Shown in pieces: positions 50,621 to 60,510 of a DNA stretch of 64,000 nt. This DNA comes from Pollutimonas thiosulfatoxidans (lineage in GTDB: Bacteria; Pseudomonadota; Gammaproteobacteria; Burkholderiales; Burkholderiaceae_B). Positions within the stretch are counted from its first letter, which is position 1; each line of letters starts with the position of its first letter. The notes beneath the pieces were generated by a model. The model searched no databases and was not told where the DNA came from. It saw only the letters and a list, made by a program, of their open reading frames with translations. Location of the stretch: positions 372,001 through 436,000 of the forward strand of contig NZ_CP022987.1 in the NCBI RefSeq assembly GCF_004022565.1, written 5' to 3'. A program made the position numbers and the translations under genes.

Positions 50621-52951
50621 ATGGTTGAGCTCACCATAGACGGCATCAAAGTAGAAGCCCCCGAAGGCAGCATGGTTATCCAGGCTGCGCACAAGCTGGG
50701 CGTTTACGTGCCGCATTTCTGCTATCACAAGAAACTGACCATCGCAGCCAACTGCCGCATGTGTCTGGTCGATGTCGAGAAAGCGCCCAAGGCGCTGCCT
50801 GCCTGTGCCACGCCGGTAACCAACGGCATGGTGGTGCACACGCGCTCCGACAAAGCCATTGCCGCCCAGAAAAGCGTCATGGAATTTCTGCTGATCAATC
50901 ACCCGCTGGATTGCCCGGTCTGCGACCAGGGCGGCGAGTGCCAGTTGCAGGATCTGGCCGTGGGGTACGGCACGTCGGCATCGCGCTACAAGGAAGAAAA
51001 GCGCGTGGTTGTACCCAAGGAAATGGGCCCCCTGATTTCTGCTGACGGCATGCAGCGCTGCATACATTGCACACGCTGCATACGCGTGGGCCAGGAAATC
51101 GGCGGCATCATGGAAGTGGGCATGGTCGGTCGTGGCGAACACGCCGAAATCACGACTTTCGTGGGCAAGGCGGTCGACTCCGAGCTTTCCGGCAACATGA
51201 TAGACGTGTGCCCGGTGGGTGCCTTGTTGTCCAAGCCGTTCAAGTTCACGGCGCGTACCTGGGAAATGTCCCGCCGCCGTACGATCAGCCCGCACGACAG
51301 CCTGGGCGCCAACCTTATCGTCCAGACCAAGCTGGATCGCGTGATGCGCGTTGTGCCTTACGAAAACGAAGAGCTCAACGAATGCTGGCTCAGCGATCGC
51401 GATCGCTTCTCGTATGAAGGGCTGCTGGTGCAAGACCGCCTGGCTCATCCCATGATCAAGGGCGAAGACGGCCAGTGGCGCGAAGCCTCCTGGACCGACG
51501 CGCTGCAGGTCGTGGTACGCGGCTTCAACAATGTCCGCGAAGAATTCGGCGCGGAGCAGATTGGCGGCATCGGCACCCACACCTCCACCACAGAAGAATT
51601 GGCCTTGCTGGCCAGCCTGATGCGTGCCCTGGGATCCGAGAACGTCGACTTCCGTCTGCGCCAGATCGATCCGGGCTTCGATGAAGCCATCAAGGGCGTG
51701 CCTTGGCTGGGTATGCGCGTGGCCGACCTCAACGAGGTCGATCGCGTACTGGTGGTCGGGTCCTTCCTGCGCAAGGACCATCCTCTGATGGCGCAGCGTC
51801 TGCGCCAGGCAGCCAAGCGCGGTACACAAATTTCCTTTATTGATTCGGCGGCAGACGACCCGCTGTTCCCGGTTACGTCGCGCATGACCGTGGCACCCAG
51901 CGTGCTGCCCAATGCCTTGGCCGAGGTGCTGGTTGCCATGGCGGCAACTGACCCAGCCATTGCGGTGCCGGCTGCTTTTGCAGGCATCGAAGCCAGCGCG
52001 GCGGCACGCGAGATTGCCGCCAGCCTGTTGTCCGGCGAGCGCGTTGCCGTGTTGATGGGCAATATGGCGGTGGCCTCCGACAAGGCATCCTTGATTGCTG
52101 CCAACGCGGCTGCCCTGGCAACGGCCGCTCAGGCCAGCTTCGGTTTTTTGACTCCTGGCGCAAACACAGTGGGCGGCTATCTGGCCGGCGCAACACCCGG
52201 TCGCGGCGGCTTGACGGCAGAGCAGATGCTGCAGCAGCCGCTCAAGGCTTACTTGGTCATGCACGCCGAGCCGGCCATGGACAGCGACAACGGCGAGCGT
52301 GCCGTTCAGGTGCTGAAGTCGGCGGGCTTCACCGTGGCGCTTACCTCATACCGCTCCGGCGCCGAAGAGTGGGCCGATGTCATGCTCCCGATTTCGCCCT
52401 TTACCGAAACCTCGGGCACTTTCGTCAATGCCGAGGGAAGGGCACAAAGCTTCAAGGGTGTGGCGGCGCCTTACGCCGACACACGTCCCGCCTGGAAGGT
52501 ACTGCGCGTGTTGGGCAACTTGTTCGAGTTGCAGGGCTTCGACTACGAAACCTCCGAGTCCGTGCGTGACACCATCATGGTCGACGGCGTGGATGCGCGC
52601 CTGAGCAACACTGTCAGCGCCGAGCCCGGCCTATCGGTCAAGGTCGATGGCCTGGAACGCGTGGCCGACGTGCCGATTTATCGCAGTGATGCGCTGGTGC
52701 GGCGCTCTGAGCCCTTGCAAGAGACGGCGGCATCCCAGCCGCCCAAGGCGCACGTCCATGCGCGTACGCTGGCTGACCTGGGCCTTGTGGCCGGCGACGC
52801 CTTGCGTATTCGCAGCGGGCAGGGGCAAGTCGACTTGCCGTCGATGCAAGACGACACCGTGGCGCCCGGCTGCGTACGGATTGCGACCGCATTCGACGAG
52901 ACACGGGCATTGGGTAGCGGCTTTGGCCAATTGACGGTGGAGCGTTCCTGA
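50621..52951 (+). CDS. nuoG: NADH-quinone oxidoreductase subunit G
   Basis: 776-residue subunit with several clusters. N1b: CYHKKLTIAANCRMCLVDVE and the later Cys in LPACATPV. N5: HPLDCPVCDQGGECQLQDLA, with the HxxC-type region. N4: CIHCTRCIRVGQEIGG and the Cys in DVCPVGALLSKP. The rest is the degenerate molybdopterin-oxidoreductase fold. The final A of the TGA is shared with the ATG of nuoH. Confidence 0.97.
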   Translation: MVELTIDGIKVEAPEGSMVIQAAHKLGVYVPHFCYHKKLTIAANCRMCLVDVEKAPKALPACATPVTNGMVVHTRSDKAIAAQKSVMEFLLINHPLDCPVCDQGGECQLQDLAVGYGTSASRYKEEKRVVVPKEMGPLISADGMQRCIHCTRCIRVGQEIGGIMEVGMVGRGEHAEITTFVGKAVDSELSGNMIDVCPVGALLSKPFKFTARTWEMSRRRTISPHDSLGANLIVQTKLDRVMRVVPYENEELNECWLSDRDRFSYEGLLVQDRLAHPMIKGEDGQWREASWTDALQVVVRGFNNVREEFGAEQIGGIGTHTSTTEELALLASLMRALGSENVDFRLRQIDPGFDEAIKGVPWLGMRVADLNEVDRVLVVGSFLRKDHPLMAQRLRQAAKRGTQISFIDSAADDPLFPVTSRMTVAPSVLPNALAEVLVAMAATDPAIAVPAAFAGIEASAAAREIAASLLSGERVAVLMGNMAVASDKASLIAANAAALATAAQASFGFLTPGANTVGGYLAGATPGRGGLTAEQMLQQPLKAYLVMHAEPAMDSDNGERAVQVLKSAGFTVALTSYRSGAEEWADVMLPISPFTETSGTFVNAEGRAQSFKGVAAPYADTRPAWKVLRVLGNLFELQGFDYETSESVRDTIMVDGVDARLSNTVSAEPGLSVKVDGLERVADVPIYRSDALVRRSEPLQETAASQPPKAHVHARTLADLGLVAGDALRIRSGQGQVDLPSMQDDTVAPGCVRIATAFDETRALGSGFGQLTVERS

Positions 52952-54024
52952 TGGAGTGGCTTACAGTTCTCGAAAATTACGGTACCGAACTGATCGGGCC
53001 TACACCCTGGCTGGTGGTCTGGACGCTGATCAAGATCGTTGTGATCGCGGTGCCCATCATTCTGTGTGTTGCCTACCTGACGTACTGGGAACGCAAGATG
53101 ATAGGCGCCATGCACGCGCGGCTGGGGCCGACCCGCGTCGGCTACCGCGGTTTGCTGCAGCCGTTTGCGGACGTGTTCAAACTGCTGACCAAAGAAGTCA
53201 TCGTGCCGGCCAAGGCGAACAAGGTGCTCTACATCCTTGCGCCTGTCGTGACTTTGATGCCGGCGCTTGCCGCCTGGGCGGTGATTCCTTTTGGGCCGGA
53301 AGTCGTGTTGGCTGACATCAACGCCGGCTTGTTGTTCATCATGGCCATCACGTCCATCGGCGTTTATGGGGTCATCATTGCGGGTTGGGCGTCCAACTCC
53401 AAGTATGCGTTGCTGGGCGCCTTGCGCGCGGCCGCGCAGATGGTGTCGTACGAGCTGGCTATCGGTTTTGTGCTGGTCACGGTATTGCTGGTATCGGGCA
53501 CGCTTAATCTCAGTGGGATCGTCAACGGGCAGGATGCCGGCTGGTTTGCCGACCGCGGCATCAATTTCATGTCCTGGAACTGGCTGCCGCTGTTGCCGCT
53601 TTTCGTCATCTACGTGGTATCGGCCGTGGCGGAAACCAACCGCCACCCGTTTGACGTGGTCGAGGGCGAATCCGAGATCGTGGCCGGCCATATGGTCGAG
53701 TATTCCGGCATGGGCTTTGCGCTGTTTTTCCTGGGCGAGTACGCCAACATGATTCTGTTATCGGCCCTGGCCGCCATCATGTTCCTGGGTGGCTGGACGC
53801 CGCCCCTGGATATCGCGCCACTGACCTGGATACCCGGCTGGATATGGTTGGGGCTCAAGACCTTTTTTGTAGTTTCGACGTTTGTGTGGTTCCGTGCGAC
53901 ATTCCCGCGTTATCGGTACGACCAGATCATGCGCCTGGGGTGGAAGGTGTTCATTCCGCTCACTGGGGTATGGCTGCTGGTGGTCGCGATCTGGATGCAA
54001 ACGCCCTGGAATATATGGCAATAG
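52951..54024 (+). CDS. nuoH: NADH-quinone oxidoreductase subunit H
   Basis: 357-residue membrane subunit (about 8 helices) that joins the membrane arm to the quinone cavity. Family marks: YWERKMIGAMHARLGPTRVGYRGLLQPFADVFKLLTKE and the acidic loop AVAETNRHPFDVVEGESEIVAGHMVEYSGM. Confidence 0.98.
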   Translation: MEWLTVLENYGTELIGPTPWLVVWTLIKIVVIAVPIILCVAYLTYWERKMIGAMHARLGPTRVGYRGLLQPFADVFKLLTKEVIVPAKANKVLYILAPVVTLMPALAAWAVIPFGPEVVLADINAGLLFIMAITSIGVYGVIIAGWASNSKYALLGALRAAAQMVSYELAIGFVLVTVLLVSGTLNLSGIVNGQDAGWFADRGINFMSWNWLPLLPLFVIYVVSAVAETNRHPFDVVEGESEIVAGHMVEYSGMGFALFFLGEYANMILLSALAAIMFLGGWTPPLDIAPLTWIPGWIWLGLKTFFVVSTFVWFRATFPRYRYDQIMRLGWKVFIPLTGVWLLVVAIWMQTPWNIWQ

Positions 54025-54041
54025 GACACAGGGGCTAGATT

Positions 54042-54530
54042 ATGGAAGCTATTAAAGATTTCTTCGGCAGCTTGATGCTGACCGAAATGTTGAAGGGCAT
54101 GCGCCTGACGGGCAAGTACTTCTTCAAACGCAAAGTCACTTTGCGCTACCCCCAGGAAAAAACGCCGACCTCGGCGCGTTTCCGGGGCCTGCATGCCTTG
54201 CGTCGCTATCCCAACGGCGAAGAGCGATGTATTGCCTGCAAGCTGTGCGAAGCGGTGTGTCCGGCGCTGGCCATTACGATCGACTCGGAAGAGCGCGACG
54301 ACGGCACGCGCCGCACGACACGCTACGACATCGACCTGACCAAATGCATTTTCTGTGGCTTCTGTGAAGAAAGCTGCCCGGTGGACTCCATCGTCGAAAC
54401 GCATATCCTCGAGTACCACGGCGAGAAGCGCGGCGACCTGTACTTCACCAAAGACATGCTGCTGGCAGTGGGCGACCGCTACGAGCCAGAGATCGCACGA
54501 CGTCGTGCCGAAGACGCCCCTTATCGTTGA
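54042..54530 (+). CDS. nuoI: NADH-quinone oxidoreductase subunit I
   Basis: 162-residue ferredoxin-like subunit with two 4Fe-4S clusters (N6a and N6b): CIACKLCEAVCPALAI and CIFCGFCEESCPVDSI. N-terminal amphipathic helices dock it on the membrane arm. Its stop touches the start region of nuoJ. Confidence 0.98.
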   Translation: MEAIKDFFGSLMLTEMLKGMRLTGKYFFKRKVTLRYPQEKTPTSARFRGLHALRRYPNGEERCIACKLCEAVCPALAITIDSEERDDGTRRTTRYDIDLTKCIFCGFCEESCPVDSIVETHILEYHGEKRGDLYFTKDMLLAVGDRYEPEIARRRAEDAPYR

Positions 54531-54547
54531 TGCCGGACCCGACACCT

Positions 54548-55186
54548 ATGATTTTCTCTACTGTCCTGTTTTATGTGCTGTCGCTGGTGCTGGTGGTCGC
54601 GGCCTTCCGTGTCATTACGGCGACCAGCCCGGTCACCGGCGTGCTGCACCTCATCCTTTCCTTTTTCACGGCGTCCATGATCTGGATGCTGCTGGGGGCT
54701 GAGTTCCTGTCGCTGCTGTTGGTGCTGGTTTATGTTGGTGCCGTGATGGTGCTTTTCCTGTTCGTCGTCATGATGCTGGATGTCCGGCTCGAGGCCTTGA
54801 AGGGCGGGCTGAAGACCTATCTTCCGCTGGGCCTGCTGATAGGCCTGGTCATGGTGCTGGAAATGGCATTTGTCCTGGCCTCCACATGGCTGGGTGCCGG
54901 TCCTGCGGCGCCGGTCGCTGACGACTTCGACAACACCCGAGCATTGGGCGAGGCGATGTACACCGATTACGTGTTCGCTGTTCAGGTGGGCGGGGTGGTC
55001 TTGCTGGTTGGCATGATCGCCGCCATCGCACTGACCTTGCGCAAGCGCAGCGACGTCAAGCGTACCAACTCTTCCGATCAGATCCGGGTCCGTGCGAGAG
55101 ACCGCATGCGCCTGGTCAGCATTCCTTCGCAAACGGAGGCACCCGCGGGGCCTGCCTCGACCGGCTCGGCCCAAGAGGAAAAATAA
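54548..55186 (+). CDS. nuoJ: NADH-quinone oxidoreductase subunit J
   Basis: 212-residue membrane subunit with five helices and the pi-bulge-type helix region LLLVLVYVGAVMVLFLFVVMMLD. The start is taken as ATG 54548 (MIFSTVLFYVLSLV), where family sequence begins; ATG 54530, overlapping the nuoI stop, is also in frame. The C-terminal 45 residues are polar, with a Ser/Pro/Ala-rich end. Overlaps nuoK by one base. Confidence 0.95.
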   Translation: MIFSTVLFYVLSLVLVVAAFRVITATSPVTGVLHLILSFFTASMIWMLLGAEFLSLLLVLVYVGAVMVLFLFVVMMLDVRLEALKGGLKTYLPLGLLIGLVMVLEMAFVLASTWLGAGPAAPVADDFDNTRALGEAMYTDYVFAVQVGGVVLLVGMIAAIALTLRKRSDVKRTNSSDQIRVRARDRMRLVSIPSQTEAPAGPASTGSAQEEK

Positions 55187-55494
55187 TGACATTAACTCTT
55201 GCCCACTATTTGATTCTTGGCGCGATCCTGTTCGCCATCGGGATATTCGGATTCTTCCTGAACCGTCGCAATCTCATCATCTTGCTGATGTCCATCGAAC
55301 TCATGCTGCTGTCCGCCAACATGAATTTCGTGGCGTTTTCGAGCTGGTTCGGAGATACCGCCGGACAGGTATTCGTCTTTTTCATTCTGACGGTGGCGGC
55401 GGCTGAGGCCGCCATAGGCTTGGCCATTCTGGTGTTGCTGTTCCGCAACCTGAATACGATCAACGTCGACGATCTTGACCAGTTAAAAGGTTGA
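55186..55494 (+). CDS. nuoK: NADH-quinone oxidoreductase subunit K
   Basis: 102-residue, three-helix antiporter-like subunit. The two membrane Glu of the proton path are in LLMSIELMLLSANMNFVAFS and TVAAAEAAIGLAILVLLFR. Confidence 0.97.
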   Translation: MTLTLAHYLILGAILFAIGIFGFFLNRRNLIILLMSIELMLLSANMNFVAFSSWFGDTAGQVFVFFILTVAAAEAAIGLAILVLLFRNLNTINVDDLDQLKG

Positions 55495-55510
55495 TGGGAC
55501 TGCACACACT

Positions 55511-57514
55511 ATGAATTCAACAAGTCTTTATCTACTGATCGCACTGGCACCCCTGGTTGCAGCCCTGGTTGCCGGCCTGTTCGGCACCGGCTTCCTGGGA
55601 CGGTTTGTGGGGCGACGCGCCTCGCACCTGATCACCATCGCAGGCGTGCTGATTTCCTTCATTGGTTCGGTCGTCGTGCTGATGCAGGTGCTGAACGGCC
55701 AAACCTACGATGGCGCGCTTTATACCTGGAGCATCATCGGCACCACCAAGATCGAACTCGGTTTCCTGATCGATTCCCTGTCCGCACTGATGATGGTTGT
55801 GGTGACCTCGGTGTCTTTGATGGTGCACATCTACACCATAGGCTACATGGCCGACGACCCTGGCTACCAGCGCTTCTTCTCGTATATATCGCTGTTCACC
55901 TTCTCGATGCTGATGTTGGTCATGTCCAACAACATGCTTCAGCTGTTCTTCGGCTGGGAAGCAGTGGGACTGGTGTCTTATCTGCTGATCGGTTTCTGGT
56001 ATCAGCGGCCTACCGCCATATTCGCCAACCTCAAGGCGTTCCTGGTCAACCGGGTGGGCGATTTTGGCTTCCTGCTCGGTATCGGCTTGTTGTTCGCCTA
56101 TACCGGCAGCATGCACTACGCCGAAATATTTTCGCAGGCTGACGAACTGGCCGGCATGATCTTCCCCGGCACCGACTGGCAATTGCTGACGGTGGCATGT
56201 ATTGCGCTTTTCGTTGGTGCGGCCGGCAAGTCGGCGCAGGTGCCGCTGCATACCTGGTTGCCCGACTCCATGGAAGGCCCCACACCTATTTCGGCCCTGA
56301 TCCACGCGGCCACCATGGTGACTGCGGGTATTTTCATGGTCGCGCGCTTTTCTCCGGTGTTTGAGCAGTCGACCACAGTACTGTCGATCATGATCGTGAT
56401 CGGGGCTATCGGCGCGCTGTTCCTTGGCATCCTGGGCATAGTCCAGACCGACATCAAGCGTGTCATTGCCTACTCTACGCTATCGCAGTTGGGCTATATG
56501 ACGGTTGCGCTGGGCGCCTCTGCCTACTCGGTCGCTATCTTCCACCTGATGACGCACGCTTTCTTCAAGGCCTTGCTGTTCCTGGGCGCCGGTTCGGTCA
56601 TTATCGGCATGCATCACGACCAGGACATCCGCAACATGGGTGGCTTGCGCAAGTACATGCCGATTACCTGGATCACTTTCCTGCTGGGTACCCTGGCATT
56701 GGTCGGCACGCCGTTCTTCGCCGGTTACTACTCCAAGGAACACATCATCGAGGCGGCCGGCGCCGCCAACGTGTGGGGTGCCAGCTTCGCCTATTACGCC
56801 ACCTTGATCGGCGTGTTCGTGACCTCGCTGTACTCCTTCCGCGTGTATTTCCTGGTTTTCCACGGAAAACCACGCTTCAGCACCGAGGCCCATACAGGCC
56901 ACGGGCATGATGATGATCACGGCCATCATGGCGGCGTGCCCAAGGAATCTCCCTGGGTGGTCACCTTGCCATTGGTATTGCTGGCCATTCCATCGGTCAT
57001 CGCCGGCGCGTGGTTCGTTGATCCCTTGCTGTTTGACGGCTTCTTCGATGGGGTGATCGCCGTGCTGCCCGCGCACCCGGCCATGGCCGAGCTGGCTGGG
57101 CACTGGCATGACTGGGTCGCCTACGCATTGCATGGCTTTGTCACCTTGCCATTCTGGCTGGTGGTGGCTGGCTTTGTGGTCGCCTGGTACTGCTACTTGA
57201 TCAACCCGCGTGTGCCTGCCGCCATACACAGCAGCTTGTCGGGCATCAACCGCATACTGGACAACAAGTATTACGCCGATTGGTTCAATGAGCAGGTCGT
57301 GGCGCGCGGCGCACGCGCGCTGGGCCACGGCTTCTGGAAGGCAGGTGATCGTGCCCTGATCGACGGCCTGGTCGTCAACGGCAGCGCCAAGGTCGTGGGC
57401 ATGGTTGCGGCCCTTAGCCGGCATCTGCAATCCGGCTACATCTATCACTACGCCTTCGCGATGATCGTCGGGATCATGGCTTTATTAACCTTTTTTGTAG
57501 TGATGGCTCACTGA
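55511..57514 (+). CDS. nuoL: NADH-quinone oxidoreductase subunit L
   Basis: 667-residue Mrp-antiporter-like proton-pumping subunit at the far end of the membrane arm. Key parts: LQLFFGWEAVGLVSYLLIGFW (Glu of the pump), AAGKSAQVPLHTWLPDSMEGPTPISALIHAATMVTAG (Lys), and HAFFKALLFLGAGSVI. A His-rich loop, HTGHGHDDDHGHHGG, lies in the second half. The long lateral helix is at the C-terminal end. Confidence 0.97.
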   Translation: MNSTSLYLLIALAPLVAALVAGLFGTGFLGRFVGRRASHLITIAGVLISFIGSVVVLMQVLNGQTYDGALYTWSIIGTTKIELGFLIDSLSALMMVVVTSVSLMVHIYTIGYMADDPGYQRFFSYISLFTFSMLMLVMSNNMLQLFFGWEAVGLVSYLLIGFWYQRPTAIFANLKAFLVNRVGDFGFLLGIGLLFAYTGSMHYAEIFSQADELAGMIFPGTDWQLLTVACIALFVGAAGKSAQVPLHTWLPDSMEGPTPISALIHAATMVTAGIFMVARFSPVFEQSTTVLSIMIVIGAIGALFLGILGIVQTDIKRVIAYSTLSQLGYMTVALGASAYSVAIFHLMTHAFFKALLFLGAGSVIIGMHHDQDIRNMGGLRKYMPITWITFLLGTLALVGTPFFAGYYSKEHIIEAAGAANVWGASFAYYATLIGVFVTSLYSFRVYFLVFHGKPRFSTEAHTGHGHDDDHGHHGGVPKESPWVVTLPLVLLAIPSVIAGAWFVDPLLFDGFFDGVIAVLPAHPAMAELAGHWHDWVAYALHGFVTLPFWLVVAGFVVAWYCYLINPRVPAAIHSSLSGINRILDNKYYADWFNEQVVARGARALGHGFWKAGDRALIDGLVVNGSAKVVGMVAALSRHLQSGYIYHYAFAMIVGIMALLTFFVVMAH

Positions 57515-59013
57515 TGGCTAGCGATATGGCGTCTTCTACTCTTCCCTGGTTAACGCTTGCGATTTTCGTTCCGATCGTTGCCGGACTCATCGTGCTGCTG
57601 GTTGGCCGCGACGATCGTCCAGGACTCACCCGCATGATTTCGCTGGTGGGCGCTGTGGTCGGGTTTCTGGTGACCTTGCCCTTGTATACGGGCTTTGACC
57701 CCACGACCGCCGACATGCAGTTTGTCGAGCTGGCCCCCTGGATAGAATCATTCGCCGTCAACTACCACCTGGGTATCGACGGGATCTCGATCTGGTTTGT
57801 CTTGCTGACCGCCTTCATCACGATTATTGTCGTGCTGGCTGGCTGGGAAGTCATCACCAGCCGTGTGTCGCAGTACATGGCCTCCTTCCTGATCCTGTCC
57901 GGATTGATGGTGGGTGTATTTGCCTCGCTGGACGGCATGTTGTTTTATGTGTTCTTCGAGGCCACGCTGATTCCGATGTATCTCATCATCGGTGTCTGGG
58001 GCGGTCCGAACCGGGTGTACGCAGCGTTCAAGTTCTTTTTGTATACCCTGATGGGTTCGCTGCTGACGCTTATTGCGTTCATCTACCTGTGGCACGTTGC
58101 CGACGGTTCGTTCGACATCCTGACCTGGCATCAGCTGAAGCTGGACTACACGCCGCAGATCCTGATTTTCCTAGCCTTGCTGGCGGCCTTCGCGGTCAAG
58201 GTGCCGATGTGGCCGGTGCATACGTGGTTGCCCGATGCCCACGTTGAAGCGCCCACGGGCGGGTCGGTCGTGCTGGCGGCCATCATGCTGAAGCTGGGCG
58301 CCTACGGCTTCCTGCGCTTCTCGCTGCCTATCGTGCCCGATGCCTCGCACAGCCTGGCCGGCATGATGATCGCGCTGTCGCTCATCGCTGTCATTTATAT
58401 CGGCCTAGTCGCTATCGTTCAGGACGACATGAAAAAGCTGGTGGCGTATTCATCCGTTGCGCACATGGGTTTCGTTACCCTTGGCTTCTTCCTGTTCAAC
58501 ACGGCAGGCCTGGAAGGCGCGATCATCCAGATGATCTCCCACGGCTTCGTTTCAGGCGCCATGTTCCTGTGTATAGGCGTGTTGTACGACCGCATGCACA
58601 CGCGGCGCATTGCCGACTACGGCGGCGTCATCAATGTGATGCCCCGGTTCGTCACGCTGTTTCTATTGTTCTCGATGGCCAACGCGGGCTTGCCGGCAAC
58701 CAGTGGTTTCGTTGGCGAGTTCACGGTCATTATGGGCGCCGTCGAGTACAACTTCTGGATAGGAATGCTGACCGCTACGGCATTGATCCTGGGCGCCTCG
58801 TACTCCTTGTGGATGTTCAAGCGTGTTGCTTTAGGCGAGATTGCCAACGACCAGGTGCGTGGCATGTCGGATCTTGGCGGGCGCGAGTTCTTCATACTGG
58901 GCCTTTTGGCGATAGCTGTGCTCTACATGGGCATCTATCCAAAACCGTTTACAGATGTCATGCATGTGTCGGTGGAAGCCTTGCTGCAGCACGTCTCTAT
59001 CTCGAAACTGTAG
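57514..59013 (+). CDS. nuoM: NADH-quinone oxidoreductase subunit M
   Basis: 499-residue antiporter-like proton-pumping subunit. Family marks: MLFYVFFEATLIPMYLIIGVWGG, AFAVKVPMWPVHTWLPDAHVEAPTGGSVVLAAIMLKLG and LVAYSSVAHMGFVTLG. It shares one base with the nuoL stop and ends 12 bp before nuoN. Confidence 0.97.
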   Translation: MASDMASSTLPWLTLAIFVPIVAGLIVLLVGRDDRPGLTRMISLVGAVVGFLVTLPLYTGFDPTTADMQFVELAPWIESFAVNYHLGIDGISIWFVLLTAFITIIVVLAGWEVITSRVSQYMASFLILSGLMVGVFASLDGMLFYVFFEATLIPMYLIIGVWGGPNRVYAAFKFFLYTLMGSLLTLIAFIYLWHVADGSFDILTWHQLKLDYTPQILIFLALLAAFAVKVPMWPVHTWLPDAHVEAPTGGSVVLAAIMLKLGAYGFLRFSLPIVPDASHSLAGMMIALSLIAVIYIGLVAIVQDDMKKLVAYSSVAHMGFVTLGFFLFNTAGLEGAIIQMISHGFVSGAMFLCIGVLYDRMHTRRIADYGGVINVMPRFVTLFLLFSMANAGLPATSGFVGEFTVIMGAVEYNFWIGMLTATALILGASYSLWMFKRVALGEIANDQVRGMSDLGGREFFILGLLAIAVLYMGIYPKPFTDVMHVSVEALLQHVSISKL

Positions 59014-59025
59014 ACCCGAAACATT

Positions 59026-60507
59026 ATGCAAACTCCATTTAATTTCGCCCTGGCTACGCCCGAGATCCTGCTGCTGATACTTGCCGCGGCAGTGCTCCTG
59101 ACCGACGCCTTCAGCAAGTCTGAATCGCGCCATCTGACTTTTTCGCTGAGCCTGGGCAGCTTGCTGATATTGACGGTCGTGTCGCTCTGGCAATGGGGCG
59201 CGGGCATGCAGGGCAACTCGTTCGGTGGCCTGTACGTCGTCGATCCGCTCTCTCACTTCCTGAAGGCACTGGCTTCTCTTACCGTTGCGGTCACCCTGGT
59301 CTATGGCCGTGGCTACGCGGAAGCGCGCGACATGATGAAAAATGGCGGCGAGTTTTATTCGCTTTCGCTGTTTGCCTTGCTCGGCCAGTACGTGATGATT
59401 TCCGCAGGCAGCATGCTTACGGTTTATCTTGGCCTGGAACTCATGTCCTTCGCCTTGTACGCGCTGGTAGCCTTGCGACGCGACGAGGTCAAGTCCACCG
59501 AAGCCGCCATGAAGTACTTCCTGCTCGGTTCGCTGGCTTCCGCTGTGTTGCTGTACGGCATGTCCATGATCTACGGCGCTACCGGTCAGTTGGATCTGCG
59601 CCTCATCGCCCAGGTCATCGGCAGCGGCAACGCCGAGCGCCTGCCTCTGGTGTTTGGGGTGGTCTTCATTGTGGCTGGACTGGCTTTCAAGCTGGCCGCG
59701 GCGCCTTTCCACATGTGGACGCCCGATGTGTACGAAGGCTCGCCCACTGCCGTTACCTTGATTGTCGCCGCAGCGCCCAAGCTGGCTGCCTTCGTTATTA
59801 CCCTGCGCCTGCTTATCGAAGGCTTGCACGGTATTGCGATCGACTGGCAGCCCATGCTCCTGATCCTGGCGGTCTTGTCGTTGGCCATCGGTAATATTGC
59901 CGCCATCGCGCAAACCAATTTCAAGCGCATGTTGGCATACTCGACCATTTCGCACATGGGCTTCGTATTCCTGGGTCTGCTGTCTGGCGTCGTCCAGGAG
60001 CAGACTTTGGCCGGCTCTGCTTATGGTTCGGCTTTGTTCTACATGATCATCTATGTGCTGACCACCCTGGTCACCTTCGGCTTGATTCTGCTGCTTAGCC
60101 GGGCCGGGTTCGAATGCGAAGAGATCTCCGACCTGAAGGGGCTGAATCGCCGCAGCCCCATCCTGGCGGGCATGCTGCTGCTTTCCATGTTCTCGCTCAC
60201 CGGCATACCGCCCATGGCCGGTTTTTACGCAAAGCTGGCCGTGCTGCAGGCACTGATAGGTGCCGGTTACGTGGCCATTGCTGTCGTTGCCGTGCTGTTT
60301 TCCCTGATCGGTGCTTTCTACTATCTGCGTATCGTCAAGATGGCATACTTCGACGAGCCGGAAGGCGAGGTTTTCCCGATCAACAATGGCGCCGTCACGC
60401 ATGGCCTGATGTCGGTGAATGGTCTGCTGATCATCGTGCTGGGTATTTTGCCTGGCGGCCTGATGGCGCTCTGCATACGGGTGATCGAAGACTCCTTGAA
60501 GTTCTGA
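59026..60507 (+). CDS. nuoN: NADH-quinone oxidoreductase subunit N
   Basis: 493-residue antiporter-like proton-pumping subunit, closing the canonical nuo set. Family marks: TVYLGLELMSFALYALVALRRD, FKLAAAPFHMWTPDVYEGSPTAVTLIVAAAPKLAAF and MLAYSTISHMGFVFLGL. Confidence 0.97.
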   Translation: MQTPFNFALATPEILLLILAAAVLLTDAFSKSESRHLTFSLSLGSLLILTVVSLWQWGAGMQGNSFGGLYVVDPLSHFLKALASLTVAVTLVYGRGYAEARDMMKNGGEFYSLSLFALLGQYVMISAGSMLTVYLGLELMSFALYALVALRRDEVKSTEAAMKYFLLGSLASAVLLYGMSMIYGATGQLDLRLIAQVIGSGNAERLPLVFGVVFIVAGLAFKLAAAPFHMWTPDVYEGSPTAVTLIVAAAPKLAAFVITLRLLIEGLHGIAIDWQPMLLILAVLSLAIGNIAAIAQTNFKRMLAYSTISHMGFVFLGLLSGVVQEQTLAGSAYGSALFYMIIYVLTTLVTFGLILLLSRAGFECEEISDLKGLNRRSPILAGMLLLSMFSLTGIPPMAGFYAKLAVLQALIGAGYVAIAVVAVLFSLIGAFYYLRIVKMAYFDEPEGEVFPINNGAVTHGLMSVNGLLIIVLGILPGGLMALCIRVIEDSLKF

Positions 60508-60510
60508 TCG

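Noticed and set aside
50618..52264. Long minus-strand reading frame opposite nuoG (548 codons)
   Set aside because: His/Gln-rich shadow of a GC-rich gene on the other strand; no start signal and no recognisable domain.
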